DNA of 12,591 bases from Clostridia bacterium (GTDB lineage Bacteria; Bacillota; Clostridia; TANB77; CAG-465), in contig CAAHEI010000100.1 of NCBI GenBank assembly GCA_900772475.1, positions 1-12,591 of the forward strand, in the 5' to 3' direction. The translations under genes were made by a program, and so were the position numbers. The notes under the pieces were generated by a model. It saw only the letters and a list, made by a program, of their open reading frames with translations, searched no databases and had not been told where the DNA came from. Position 1 is the first letter of the stretch. Each line of letters starts with the position of its first letter. Shown here in pieces: positions 1 to 8,230 of the stretch.

Positions 1-18
1 ATCTTAAGGAGGTTTAAA

Positions 19-594
19 ATGATAGAAATTAGATGGCATGGCAGAGGCGGCCAAGGAGCTAAAACAGCTTCTCTTTTACTTGCTGATGCTGCTTTTAATA
101 CAGGAAAATATATTCAAGGATTTCCTGAATATGGACCAGAAAGAATGGGTGCACCAATTACTGCATATAATCGTATCAGTGACACACCTATTAGAATACA
201 CTCTAATATTTATGCGCCTGATTATGTTGTAGTTGTAGATGACTCTCTTATTGGAGCTGTTGATGTAACAAGTGGACTTAAAGATAATGGTGCTATAGTT
301 ATAAATACAAATGAAGATATTGATAGTTTAAGGAAAAAATTAAATGGATTTAGTGGTAAAATATATACTATAGATGCATCAAAAATAAGTATAGAATGCT
401 TAAAAGCAAATTTTCCAAATACAGCTATGCTTGCTGCAGTTGTAAATATAACTAAAATAATGTCTAAAGAAGAACTTGTAGACAATATGAAAGATGCTTT
501 TAGCCATAAATTTGCTAAAAAACCTGAAGTGATTGAACCAAATATGGAAGCTTTACTTAGAGGATACGATGAAATTAAAGGAGGTACTAAATGA
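19..594 (+). CDS. porG: 2-oxoacid (pyruvate-type):ferredoxin oxidoreductase, gamma subunit
   Basis: This is the gamma subunit of the four-subunit, TPP- and Fe-S-dependent enzyme that oxidatively decarboxylates a 2-oxoacid, probably pyruvate, to acyl-CoA, CO2 and reduced ferredoxin in the cytoplasm. The family signature RWHGRGGQGAKTAS lies at residues 5-18, and the conserved G-P-E-R-M-G-A-P stretch follows near residue 40. These belong to the domain thought to bind CoA and contact the alpha subunit. At 191 residues it has the normal length for a stand-alone gamma subunit. The ATG is preceded by a near-perfect Shine-Dalgarno, AAGGAGGT at 5-12, with ideal spacing. Its stop overlaps the porD start in an ATGA (591-594), indicating translational coupling. 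Only 18 bases precede the gene in this window, so the promoter and any earlier operon members are out of view. The substrate could be another 2-oxoacid such as 2-oxoisovalerate; pyruvate is preferred on overall resemblance. Confidence 0.95.
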   Translation: MIEIRWHGRGGQGAKTASLLLADAAFNTGKYIQGFPEYGPERMGAPITAYNRISDTPIRIHSNIYAPDYVVVVDDSLIGAVDVTSGLKDNGAIVINTNEDIDSLRKKLNGFSGKIYTIDASKISIECLKANFPNTAMLAAVVNITKIMSKEELVDNMKDAFSHKFAKKPEVIEPNMEALLRGYDEIKGGTK

Positions 595-872
595 AGAAAA
601 AATATAGTTTAGGCGGTATAATTTTAAAAGATGGTAACTCTGTAGAATTTAAAACGGGTAACTGGAAAAATAAATATCCATATCACGATAAAGAAAAATG
701 TAAAAATTGTATGATGTGTGTTCCCTATTGCCCTGAAGGATGTATCAGACATAAAGATGGAAAACTACTTGGTATGGACCTTGACTTTTGTAAAGGTTGT
801 GGTATCTGTGCAAAGGTTTGTCCATTTCATGCAATTGATATGAAATCAGATATAGATAAACAGGAGGTGTAG
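591..872 (+). CDS. porD: 2-oxoacid:ferredoxin oxidoreductase, delta subunit (2x[4Fe-4S])
   Basis: This small ferredoxin-like subunit carries electrons from the TPP/Fe-S site in PorB towards free ferredoxin. Two classical [4Fe-4S] motifs are visible: C37-x2-C40-x2-C43-x3-C47-P and C67-x2-C70-x2-C73-x3-C77-P. Ahead of them is the TGNWKNKYP-type N-terminal stretch that is typical of PorD/VorD and distinguishes it from free ferredoxins. An extra cysteine, C51, follows the first motif. Its 93 residues are the usual size. The ATG overlaps the porG stop by four bases, with AAAGGAGG just upstream inside the end of porG. The stop lies three bases before porA. Confidence 0.95.
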   Translation: MKKKYSLGGIILKDGNSVEFKTGNWKNKYPYHDKEKCKNCMMCVPYCPEGCIRHKDGKLLGMDLDFCKGCGICAKVCPFHAIDMKSDIDKQEV

Positions 873-875
873 ATT

Positions 876-2060
876 ATGGCTATTCGTGAGAGATTAAGTG
901 GTAATGAAGCTGTTGCCACTGCTATGAAACAAATAAATCCAGATGTTGTTGCTGCATATCCAATTACTCCATCAACAGAAATACCACAATATTTTTCAAA
1001 TTTTGTTGCAAATGGTACTGTTGATACTGAGTTTATACCTGTTGAAAGTGAGCATTCAGCAATGTCTGCTACAATTGGTGCTGCGGCTGCTGGTGGCAGA
1101 GTTATGAGTGCAACTTCATCACAAGGACTTGCACTTATGTTTGAAATGTTATATGTAGCTTCTGGAATGAGATTACCTATAACTCTAATATGTGCAAATA
1201 GAGCATTATCTGCTCCATTAAATATTCATAATGATCATTCTGACTCAATGGGAGTAAGAGACTGTGGATTTATTCAATTATACTGTGAAAATAATCAAGA
1301 AGCATATGATAATACAATTATGGCAGTAAAAATAACTGAAAAAACTAAACTTCCAGTTATGGTTTGCTATGATGGATTTATAACATCACACTCTATTGAA
1401 AATATAATGCTTTTAGAAAATGAAGAAGTAAAAAAATTTGTAGGTAAATATGAACCGGAGGAATATTTACTTGATATAAATAAAAATATATCAATGGGTC
1501 CCCTTGCTCTTCAAAAATATTATTTTAGCATTAGAAAAGATTTATCTGTTGCTATGGATAATGCTATAGATGTAATAAAACAAGTATCAGATGAATTTTA
1601 TAAACTAACTGGAAGAAAATACGAACTTTATGAAAAATATAAATTGGATGATGCTCAAATTGGAATAATTGCTCTTAATTCAACAGCTGGTACAATAAAA
1701 GATGCTATTGATAAGTTAAGAGATAAAGGTATAAAAATAGGGCTTTTAAAACCTAGATGCTTTAGACCTCTTCCTTATACCTCTATTCCACAAGAACTAA
1801 AAAATTTAAAAGCTCTTGCTATTATGGATAAAGCTGATAGTATAAATGGATATTGCGGTCCTTTATTTGGAGAAATAACATCTGCTATGTTTTCTCAAAA
1901 CGTACATGTAAATACTATAAATTACATATATGGACTAGGTGGTGCAGATGTAAAAATTGACGATATAGAAGATATTGCAAACAATTTAATAAATATATCA
2001 AATACAGGAAAAATAGATAAAGTTAAATATTTTCTTGGTCTTGAAAAGGAGGAGGTTTAA
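876..2060 (+). CDS. porA: 2-oxoacid (pyruvate-type):ferredoxin oxidoreductase, alpha subunit
   Basis: PorA contributes the pyrimidine-binding half of the thiamine diphosphate site and, with PorB, forms the active centre. Family motifs include YPITPSTEIPQYF from residue 28, VESEHSA at 56-62 with E57 as the likely TPP-activating glutamate, the ATSSQGLALM block, and a long PLNIHNDHSD-type block that resembles pyruvate enzymes more than 2-oxoglutarate enzymes. The C-terminal third (LKPRCFRPLP, then an IYGLGGADV-type block) matches the transketolase C-terminal-like domain. Its 394 residues are normal for separate alpha subunits. The start is supported by AGGAGGTG ending about seven bases upstream, inside the 3' end of porD. 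The stop is immediately followed by the porB ATG, so the two catalytic subunits should be made in step. Substrate assignment to pyruvate is inference. Confidence 0.95.
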   Translation: MAIRERLSGNEAVATAMKQINPDVVAAYPITPSTEIPQYFSNFVANGTVDTEFIPVESEHSAMSATIGAAAAGGRVMSATSSQGLALMFEMLYVASGMRLPITLICANRALSAPLNIHNDHSDSMGVRDCGFIQLYCENNQEAYDNTIMAVKITEKTKLPVMVCYDGFITSHSIENIMLLENEEVKKFVGKYEPEEYLLDINKNISMGPLALQKYYFSIRKDLSVAMDNAIDVIKQVSDEFYKLTGRKYELYEKYKLDDAQIGIIALNSTAGTIKDAIDKLRDKGIKIGLLKPRCFRPLPYTSIPQELKNLKALAIMDKADSINGYCGPLFGEITSAMFSQNVHVNTINYIYGLGGADVKIDDIEDIANNLINISNTGKIDKVKYFLGLEKEEV

Positions 2061-3011
2061 ATGTATATCTTAAAAGAACAAATAAAAAAAGAAAATAGAC
2101 TTACCTCTGGTCATAGGATGTGTGCTGGATGTGGTGCACCAGTTATTGTTAACGGTGTTCTAAGAGCATTAAAAGAAGAAGATAACGCAGCTATATCAGT
2201 TGCAACTGGTTGCCTTGAAGTATCTACTTGTACATATCCATACACATCATGGAAAAATTGTTCATTTATTCATACAGCATTTGAATGTGCACCTGCTACT
2301 TTATCTGGTGTTGAAGCTGTGTATAATAAATTTAAAAAAGATGGAAAAATAAATGATGATAAAACTACTAAATTTATCGGATTTGGTGGTGATGGAGGTA
2401 CTCTAGATATAGGGCTACAATCATTATCTGGTGCAATGGAAAGAGGACATGATATAGCATACATATGTTATGATAATGGTGCATATATGAATACTGGAAC
2501 TCAGCGTTCCTCTTCTACTCCACATTATGCTGATACTACAACATCTCCTGTTGGTAAGATAAAAAATGGAAAATCTCAAATGCGTAAAGATTTAACAGAA
2601 ATAATGGTAAAACATAATATTCCTTATGTAGCACAGTCAGCATTGATTGGTAATCTAAAAGATTTATATCAAAAATCAGAAAAAGCAATTTACACCAAAG
2701 GCCCTACGTATATGTCTGTTTTATCACCTTGCCCTAGAGGATGGGGATATCCTACAGAAGATCTTCAAACTATTTCTAAACTTGCTGTAGATACTTGTTT
2801 TTGGCCTCTTTACGAAGTTGAAAATGGTAAATACAAAATAACATATAGACCTGCTAAAAAATTACCAATTGAAGAATTTTTAAAATTACAAAGAAGATTT
2901 AGACATATGTTCAAACCTGGGAATGAATGGATGATTGAAGATTTACAAAAAGAAATTGATAAAAAATGGGCTTATCTTGAAATGATGGAAAAAATAACTA
3001 ACGAAAATTAG
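2061..3011 (+). CDS. porB: 2-oxoacid (pyruvate-type):ferredoxin oxidoreductase, beta subunit (TPP/[4Fe-4S])
   Basis: PorB binds the diphosphate end of TPP and Mg2+ and holds the [4Fe-4S] cluster nearest the active site. The TPP motif runs from G110-D111-G112 to N139, followed by Y142-M143-N144-T145-G146, as in the PFOR family. Four cysteines in the expected places can ligate the proximal cluster: C21 and C24 (CAGC), C51 (GCLEVS) and C224 (SPCPRGWG). The 316-residue length is normal. The gene starts directly after the porA TAA, with AAAAGGAGGAGG as ribosome binding site inside the end of porA. It is the last gene of the operon: a strong terminator begins about 15 bases after its stop. The order gamma-delta-alpha-beta is the classical por order of anaerobic bacteria and archaea. 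No residue expected for catalysis appears to be missing. Confidence 0.95.
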   Translation: MYILKEQIKKENRLTSGHRMCAGCGAPVIVNGVLRALKEEDNAAISVATGCLEVSTCTYPYTSWKNCSFIHTAFECAPATLSGVEAVYNKFKKDGKINDDKTTKFIGFGGDGGTLDIGLQSLSGAMERGHDIAYICYDNGAYMNTGTQRSSSTPHYADTTTSPVGKIKNGKSQMRKDLTEIMVKHNIPYVAQSALIGNLKDLYQKSEKAIYTKGPTYMSVLSPCPRGWGYPTEDLQTISKLAVDTCFWPLYEVENGKYKITYRPAKKLPIEEFLKLQRRFRHMFKPGNEWMIEDLQKEIDKKWAYLEMMEKITNEN

Positions 3012-3025
3012 TTTTATTAAAAAGA

Positions 3026-3056
3026 ATAAAAAAGCGAGCATATGCTCGCTTTTTTT
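3026..3056. terminator. Bidirectional intrinsic terminator
   Basis: A perfect palindrome, GCGAGCATATGCTCGC at 3034-3049, has an A-run on its left and seven T's at 3050-3056 on its right. Read on + it ends the por operon; read on - it gives the same stem followed by six U's and ends the DUF5131 gene. The convergent arrangement of the two genes fits this double use. Confidence 0.93.
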
Positions 3057-3121
3057 ATGGCCTATACTTTTTTTCAAACTCTAAAATAGATTTATACAAC
3101 TCATAACTATTTTTTCACTTA

Positions 3122-4003
3122 CTATCTTTCACAATTTTTACAATTACTACAGCCATTACATATAATTTTACTACCACATGTATAGCAGCTTTTTCTAAAG
3201 TACGGTTTATACTCATCTTTTTCTTTAAATAAGTTTTCTTGTATATAACTATTAAGTTTATATTTTATTTTCATTCCTTCAAAACTTAGTCCTGATTTAT
3301 ATGCCATATTACTTTGAACTTTCTTTGATTTTATTGTATATAATTTGCTATTTTTTTCAAATTTAGTTCCTGTTTCAATAAAGCAAAATGTTACATTTTC
3401 TTTTTTACACTCGTCACTTAAAGCTTTAACCCACTCGTATTTACAAACTCTCGAGCCATCATAGTTCTCTCCACCTGCAATTACTTGTTCAATTTGATTA
3501 AATTTTAAATATTTGCTTATAGACACTTTTCCAATAAAAGGATCTACCATAATCCCTTTATGTTTAGCTTTAACATTTAACAATATTGGAATTCTTTCAT
3601 CAGCTCTTCTTTGATTTTCACAAGTCACATTTAAAATTACATTTTCATATCCATCATCCCAATCACTTGGCAAACAACTTTCTATCCTATTTGCTCTTTT
3701 AGTTAATATAAAAAATTTAACATCACTTCTAATTTTAATTATATTCCAAATTTCACCTCTCCATTTATCAGCTTCTTCTATAAAGAAATCTGATGTCATG
3801 CATATTCTTATTTGCTCTCCACTTTTTATTTTATAATTTCCATTCCTATCTTTTTTTAATGGATAATTAAAATTAGTTTTTGATTTGTAAATAACTGAAG
3901 AATCTTTTTGTGTTCTAACATTATCTAAATAATACATATAACAGTTATCGCAACCTTCACTAATTTTTTTACATCCATGCCATGGATTCCATATATCGTG
4001 CAA
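3122..4003 (-). CDS. DUF5131 / phage Gp37-Gp68 family protein (three-Cys motif, radical-SAM-like signature)
   Basis: The protein matches the DUF5131 (phage protein Gp37/Gp68) family from end to end. It opens with WNPWHGC and three cysteines, C11-x6-C18-x2-C21-Y, continues through TSDFF...WRGEIWNII, ILTKRANRIE, NVTCENQRRADERIPIL and IAGGENYDGSR, and then a FIETGTKF block where many relatives have FKQWG. The CX6CX2C motif recalls the [4Fe-4S] motif of radical SAM enzymes, but no reaction is established for the family and I do not assign one. Unusually, the last 21 residues carry six further cysteines (C273, C276, C282, C285, C288, C291), a likely zinc ribbon or second Fe-S site. The start is a TTG: an AGGTGA ribosome binding site lies eight to nine bases upstream and WNPWHGC follows at once, so no later start would keep the motif. 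It is transcribed alone from a consensus promoter, between two terminators. No TcmP partner gene is in view. Confidence 0.88.
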   Translation of the reverse strand: MHDIWNPWHGCKKISEGCDNCYMYYLDNVRTQKDSSVIYKSKTNFNYPLKKDRNGNYKIKSGEQIRICMTSDFFIEEADKWRGEIWNIIKIRSDVKFFILTKRANRIESCLPSDWDDGYENVILNVTCENQRRADERIPILLNVKAKHKGIMVDPFIGKVSISKYLKFNQIEQVIAGGENYDGSRVCKYEWVKALSDECKKENVTFCFIETGTKFEKNSKLYTIKSKKVQSNMAYKSGLSFEGMKIKYKLNSYIQENLFKEKDEYKPYFRKSCYTCGSKIICNGCSNCKNCER

Positions 4004-4037
4004 TTTATATTCACCTGACTTTGTATTTATAATGTTA

Positions 4038-4066
4038 ATTATATAATTTAAACATCAAGTTGTCAA
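4038..4066 (-). promoter_or_regulatory. Consensus sigma-70/sigma-A promoter of the DUF5131 gene
   Basis: On the minus strand, TTGACA (4066-4061) and TATAAT (4043-4038) are separated by exactly 17 bases. Both hexamers match the consensus perfectly. The predicted transcript begins near 4031, giving a leader of about 28 bases that carries the AGGTGA ribosome binding site before the TTG start at 4003. I see no operator palindrome over it, so strong constitutive expression is likely (inference). Confidence 0.9.
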
Positions 4067-4083
4067 TAAAATACAAAATAGTA

Positions 4084-4120
4084 AAACCCGCTAAAAAAAT
4101 ATATTTTTTAGCGGATTTTT
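4084..4120 (-). terminator. Intrinsic terminator after the smc / small membrane protein unit
   Basis: An 11-bp inverted repeat, CCGCTAAAAAA (4088-4098) against TTTTTTAGCGG (4104-4114), with a 5-base loop. On the minus strand it is followed by GTTTTAC and begins about ten bases after the stop of the membrane protein gene. On + it is followed by ATTTTTAGG, so it could also work in that direction. It insulates smc transcription from the DUF5131 promoter just beyond it. Confidence 0.82.
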
Positions 4121-4123
4121 AGG

Positions 4124-4492
4124 TTAAAAAGTTTTATTTTTTAAAAATATAGTAATTCCATACATATCTTTATATTTACTTTGTATTTCAAGTCCATGTA
4201 GATAATTTTTATTTTCCTTATTTGAAGATGAAAAACCTGTACTTGAATACATTGGTAAAAAGAACGTAACTAAACAATATATACAAAATAGAGTAACAAT
4301 TCCTTTTGATATTTCCTTTTTCTTTTTAAGCCAAAAAAATATATAAATTAAGCTTAAAAATTCAATAAAAATAAATAAAAAGTAATTTATTCTATAATGT
4401 ATAGTACTTTTAAATTTAAAAATTATAAAAACTATAATTGGATATATAAAAAGAATTATAGAAATTATCCTCAAGATATTATATTTCCACAT
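4124..4492 (-). CDS. Small three-helix membrane protein, function unknown
   Basis: I do not recognise a family. The 122 residues contain three clear hydrophobic segments, about 7-26, 36-55 and 63-81. They are separated by short basic stretches (KFKST; WLKKKKE, which would face the cytoplasm) and followed by a polar tail of about 40 residues with a serine/asparagine/lysine-rich start. It lies 77 bases downstream of the smc stop on the same strand, before the shared terminator, and no promoter is visible between them, so co-transcription with smc is likely. The start is uncertain: the ATG at 4492 has only a weak AAAG upstream. A better-looking ATG at 4544 lies in another frame and could be joined to this one by a single-base change in an A9 run (see the next entry). 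Codon use is as A/T-rich as its neighbours. Confidence 0.6.
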   Translation of the reverse strand: MWKYNILRIISIILFIYPIIVFIIFKFKSTIHYRINYFLFIFIEFLSLIYIFFWLKKKKEISKGIVTLFCIYCLVTFFLPMYSSTGFSSSNKENKNYLHGLEIQSKYKDMYGITIFLKNKTF

Positions 4493-4544
4493 ACAATTGT
4501 CTTTCTTTGGATTTTTTCCTACTCTTTTTTTTTATAACTACCAT
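4479..4544 (-). other. Short overlapping lysine-rich ORF; possible frameshifted 5' end of the membrane protein gene
   Basis: Starting at the ATG at 4544-4542, 26 bases after the smc stop and directly preceded by AAAAAGGGAG, this frame reads MVVIKKKSRKKSKERQLYVE plus one more residue and stops at 4481-4479, inside the membrane protein gene. It contains a run of nine A's (4533-4525). Removing one A would give MVVIKKRVGKNPKKDNC running straight into MWKYN of the membrane protein. This may be a sequencing or real indel, a slippage site, or chance. The SD-like purines touch the ATG, which is closer than ideal, so a start here is not certain. Confidence 0.3.
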
Positions 4545-4569
4545 CTCCCTTTTTAAGTGAGTTTATAAT

Positions 4570-7500
4570 TTATTTCATCTTCATTGAAACAACCTTAGAT
4601 ATACCATACTCTTGCATTGTAACACCGTAAGTAGATGACGCAACTTCCATAGTACCTTTTCTATGTGTTATTACAATAAACTGTGTATTTTTTGAATATT
4701 TTTTAATGTATTCTGCAAATCTATGTACATTTACATCATCAAGTGCTGCTTCAATTTCATCTAGTATGCAAAATGGAGGTGCTTTAAGCTTAAGTATAGC
4801 AAATAACAAGGCTGTTGCAGTTAGAGCTCTCTCTCCACCTGATAAAAGCATCATACTTTGAAGTTTTTTACCTGGAGGTTGTACTTCTATTTCTATTCCT
4901 GATGATAAAACATTAGATTCATCTTCAAGTTTTAATTCAGCTTTTCCTCCTCCAAACAGTTCTTTAAATGTTTCATTAAAGTTTTCATTAATTAGTTTAA
5001 ACTGTTTTTCAAACTGTTGCTTCATTATACTTGTCATATTATTAATTAAATTTTCAAGTTTTTTCTTTGTTTCTTCTAAGTCTGCTTTTTGATTTGATAT
5101 AAAATCATAACGTTCTTTTGTAGATTTATACTCTTCAATTGCTCCAACACTTACTTCACCTAGATCTTTTATTTCTTTTCTAATCTTTTCAGCATTTTTA
5201 ACAATTGTCTTCTCATCACTATCATCTACTGGAAGAGATTCTATCATTTCTTTTGCAACAGATATAGTTATTTCATAATCATCCCACATTTTATTTTTTA
5301 GATTTTCTATCTCAATATCAAATTTTAATTTTCTAGCTTGAACTTTTGCTCTTTCATCTTTTAATTTATCTATTTTTCTTAATCCCTCTAGTACTTTTAC
5401 TTCTAGAGTTTCTTGTTTTTGCTCAACTTCTTTTTTAGTATCTTTTAGACTATTTAAAATATTTGCAAAATCAAGTTTAAAGTTTTGTTTTTCTTTAATA
5501 GACTCTGTTAGAGTTTTTATTTCTTCTTCAGCATCCTTTTTTGAAGTCTCAAGATTTGCTATACTTGATTTCTTTCTTTCAATTCCCTCTTCAAAGTTTT
5601 GTATGTCTTGCGATAATTTATCTTTCATTTCGTCAATTGAACCACTACTTTCATCAAATGAAGAAATTGATACTTTAAGGTTTGCAATATCTTCATGTAA
5701 ATTACTTACCATTTCAGATTTTTCTTTATTAAATCTCGAATACTCATCAACAATTTCTTGATTTTCGTTTATTTTTTCCTCAAGCTCTTCTACCTTTTTG
5801 TTATTTTCTTCAATATTTTCTCTTAAAGTTTCATTTTGCTCCTTTAAACTATCAATAGCTAATTTTGCGTTTTCTTTTGCAAGTAATACCTTCCTTTCTT
5901 CTCTTTCAATATTTAATAATTTCTCCTTAAGTGTTGCTATCTCTATTTGGCATGAAGATTTTTCTTCTACAATTTTGTTGTTTTCTTTTTTTGCTTCTTC
6001 TATTTGAATATTTAGTTCTCTTACGCCGTTATTTAAAGAACTATATTCTTTTTCTTTATTTGAAATTATCTCCTTTAAATTTTCAATTTTTTCTTTCCTA
6101 CCAAGAAGTCCTGCTGAACTATGTGAGTTTTTACCACCAGTTATACTTCCTGTAGCTGAGAAAAGTTCACCTGTAAGAGTTACAATTCTTGCCATATTCT
6201 TTAATTTCTTTGACATTAAGATTGCATTATCAACAGTATCTACAACAATAGTTGAACCTAAACTTAAAAGTATTACATCTTTAAATTTAGAATCATATTT
6301 TACTATTTCTGATGCCATTCCTATATATCCATCCAATTTTCTTGCTTTATCTTTTATACCGTTATCTACCTTTTTAATAGTATTAATAGGAAGAAAAGTA
6401 ACACGACCAAGAGAATTTTCCTTTAAGTATGAAATAATTTTCTTTGCTGTTTGTTCGTCATTTACAACAACATTTTGCATATATCCACCAAGTGCTATTT
6501 CCACTGCATATTCATACTTTTCCTCTGTGGATATCAATGATGCAACTGTACCATATACATTTTGCATGTTGTTTTTCTTTACATACAAAAGTGATTCTTT
6601 TACACTTTTGTAATATCCTTCATTTTCGTTTTCAAGGTTCGTAAGATAATTATATTTTGATTTTAAAGTCATAACTTCTTGATTTAATTTTCTCTCATTA
6701 GATAGCATTTCATTATATTTTTCATCCAGTATTTTTTTATCTTCGTTATATTTATTTTCTTTTTCAAGAATTTCATTTAGTGAAGTATTTTTACTATTTA
6801 AATTAAATGTAAGTTCCTCTTTAGTAGTTGTTACACTATCATTTGCAGTTATATTTTTATCAAGAATTTTTTCTTTTTCTTCTATTTGAGAATTATTTGC
6901 TTCAATTGTAGCCTCAATACTACTTGAATTCATTTTTAGCTCATAAGCTTCTTCTCTTTTTAAATCTATTTCGTCCTTAATAGCTGTAATTTGTTCTGCT
7001 CTTTCATCTAGAGTTGACATCACATTTTCTAATTCTTCCTGCTTTAATGATAATTCATTTTCAAATTTTTTCTTGTTTTCCTCAAGAGATTCTTTTTTCT
7101 TAAGTCTTTTTTCAATATCTTCTTTCAATAAATTTATTTTTTCAAAGTCATCTTTTATTTCAACATTTAGTCTTTCAATATTTTCATTAGCATTTTCAAT
7201 ACTAGCTCTGCTTATTTCAATTTTTGAAGAAAGTTTTTGATTTTCACTTTCTGTTTCATAAAATTTACTTTGAGTTTCTTCTATTTTCAAAGTAACATCT
7301 GCTAGTCTTTCTTTAAGATTCATTTTAGATTTTTCTAGTTCTGCTGATATTGCTTCTTCTTTTGATATATCATTTGTAAATGTCTCAATCACATCATCTA
7401 TTTTGCATAAAGCTTCTGCATTTCGATTTAAACTTTGTATAAATATTCTAACATCTAATACTTTTAGCTTATCTTTAAGCTCTAAATATTTTTTTGCAAC

Positions 7501-8130
7501 TTCACATTTTTTTTCAAGAGGTTCTAAGTTATTTTCTATTTCTGCTATTACATCATTTACCCTTGCAAGTGTACTATCAGTATTTGCTAATTTTTTTACA
7601 GCTTCATCTTTTCTAGTTTTGTATTTTACAATTCCAGATGCCTCTTCAAATATATGACGCCTTTCCTCTGATTTTGTTGATAATATTTCATCAATTTTTC
7701 CCTGAGATATTATACTGTATCCATCTTTTCCAACACCTGTATCCATAAAAAGTTCCTGAATGTCTTTAAGTCTACATTCAGCCCCATTTAAAAGATAATT
7801 ACTCTCTCCACTCCTATATACTCTTCTTGTTACAACAACTTCTTTAAATTCAACTGGAAGTGATTCATCACTGTTATCAAGATATAACGAAACTTCAGCA
7901 AATCCAACTTTTTTTCTTGCCTGAGTACCTGCAAAGATAACATCTTCCATTTTTTGACCTCTTAAATTTTTTACACTTTGTTCTCCAAGTACCCATCTTA
8001 CAGCATCAGATATATTACTTTTTCCACTTCCATTTGGTCCAACAATAGTGGTAACTCCATCTAATACTATAATTTCAGTTTTATCTGCAAAAGATTTAAA
8101 TCCCTGTAATTCTAATTTTTTAAGCCTCAT
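4570..8130 (-). CDS. smc: Chromosome partition/condensation protein SMC
   Basis: SMC is the ATPase core of bacterial condensin (with ScpA and ScpB). It folds and separates the chromosome by loop extrusion. At 1186 residues it has standard length. The N-terminal head begins MRLKKLELQGFKSFADK and carries the Walker A motif GPNGSGKSN at 31-39. Long coiled coil, rich in E/K, follows to about 515. The hinge lies near 520-665 (from VYGTVASLIS to TGSITGGKN), and a second coiled coil runs to about 1020. The C-terminal head has the ABC signature LLSGGERAL (1095-1103) and Walker B CILDE with E1125 as catalytic glutamate, then AALDD, so ATPase function looks intact. The ATG follows AAAGGGGAG at good spacing. 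It has its own promoter and is not flanked by rnc and ftsY, its usual neighbours in many Firmicutes. ScpA and ScpB are not in the window. Confidence 0.97.
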   Translation of the reverse strand: MRLKKLELQGFKSFADKTEIIVLDGVTTIVGPNGSGKSNISDAVRWVLGEQSVKNLRGQKMEDVIFAGTQARKKVGFAEVSLYLDNSDESLPVEFKEVVVTRRVYRSGESNYLLNGAECRLKDIQELFMDTGVGKDGYSIISQGKIDEILSTKSEERRHIFEEASGIVKYKTRKDEAVKKLANTDSTLARVNDVIAEIENNLEPLEKKCEVAKKYLELKDKLKVLDVRIFIQSLNRNAEALCKIDDVIETFTNDISKEEAISAELEKSKMNLKERLADVTLKIEETQSKFYETESENQKLSSKIEISRASIENANENIERLNVEIKDDFEKINLLKEDIEKRLKKKESLEENKKKFENELSLKQEELENVMSTLDERAEQITAIKDEIDLKREEAYELKMNSSSIEATIEANNSQIEEKEKILDKNITANDSVTTTKEELTFNLNSKNTSLNEILEKENKYNEDKKILDEKYNEMLSNERKLNQEVMTLKSKYNYLTNLENENEGYYKSVKESLLYVKKNNMQNVYGTVASLISTEEKYEYAVEIALGGYMQNVVVNDEQTAKKIISYLKENSLGRVTFLPINTIKKVDNGIKDKARKLDGYIGMASEIVKYDSKFKDVILLSLGSTIVVDTVDNAILMSKKLKNMARIVTLTGELFSATGSITGGKNSHSSAGLLGRKEKIENLKEIISNKEKEYSSLNNGVRELNIQIEEAKKENNKIVEEKSSCQIEIATLKEKLLNIEREERKVLLAKENAKLAIDSLKEQNETLRENIEENNKKVEELEEKINENQEIVDEYSRFNKEKSEMVSNLHEDIANLKVSISSFDESSGSIDEMKDKLSQDIQNFEEGIERKKSSIANLETSKKDAEEEIKTLTESIKEKQNFKLDFANILNSLKDTKKEVEQKQETLEVKVLEGLRKIDKLKDERAKVQARKLKFDIEIENLKNKMWDDYEITISVAKEMIESLPVDDSDEKTIVKNAEKIRKEIKDLGEVSVGAIEEYKSTKERYDFISNQKADLEETKKKLENLINNMTSIMKQQFEKQFKLINENFNETFKELFGGGKAELKLEDESNVLSSGIEIEVQPPGKKLQSMMLLSGGERALTATALLFAILKLKAPPFCILDEIEAALDDVNVHRFAEYIKKYSKNTQFIVITHRKGTMEVASSTYGVTMQEYGISKVVSMKMK

Positions 8131-8155
8131 ATATTTCTCCCCTTTTTTCTAGTTG

Positions 8156-8184
8156 ATTATATAACAAAAAGCTACATTTTTCAA
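8156..8184 (-). promoter_or_regulatory. Promoter of smc
   Basis: On the minus strand, TTGAAA (8184-8179) and a perfect TATAAT (8161-8156) are exactly 17 bases apart. The predicted start, near 8149, gives a leader of roughly 20 bases containing the AAGGGGAG ribosome binding site of smc. It sits just after the terminator of the upstream surface-protein gene, so smc is transcribed independently of it. Confidence 0.87.
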
Positions 8185-8194
8185 GCATTTGTGG

Positions 8195-8225
8195 CAAAAA
8201 AAGGCAGATAGCTTTACTATCCGCC
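8195..8225 (-). terminator. Intrinsic terminator of the PLD-like/BspA operon
   Basis: On the minus strand a 9-bp stem, GGCGGATAG with CTATCTGCC (one G-U pair, 5-base loop), is followed by seven T's. It starts six bases after the stop of the BspA-like gene and precedes the smc promoter. Confidence 0.9.
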
Positions 8226-8230
8226 TAGTA

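Noticed and set aside
5798..7657. Several plus-strand open frames of 66-84 codons within smc.
   Set aside because: They are antisense to intact coiled-coil coding sequence, rich in F/S/L as expected from the reverse of K/E codons, and lack start signals.
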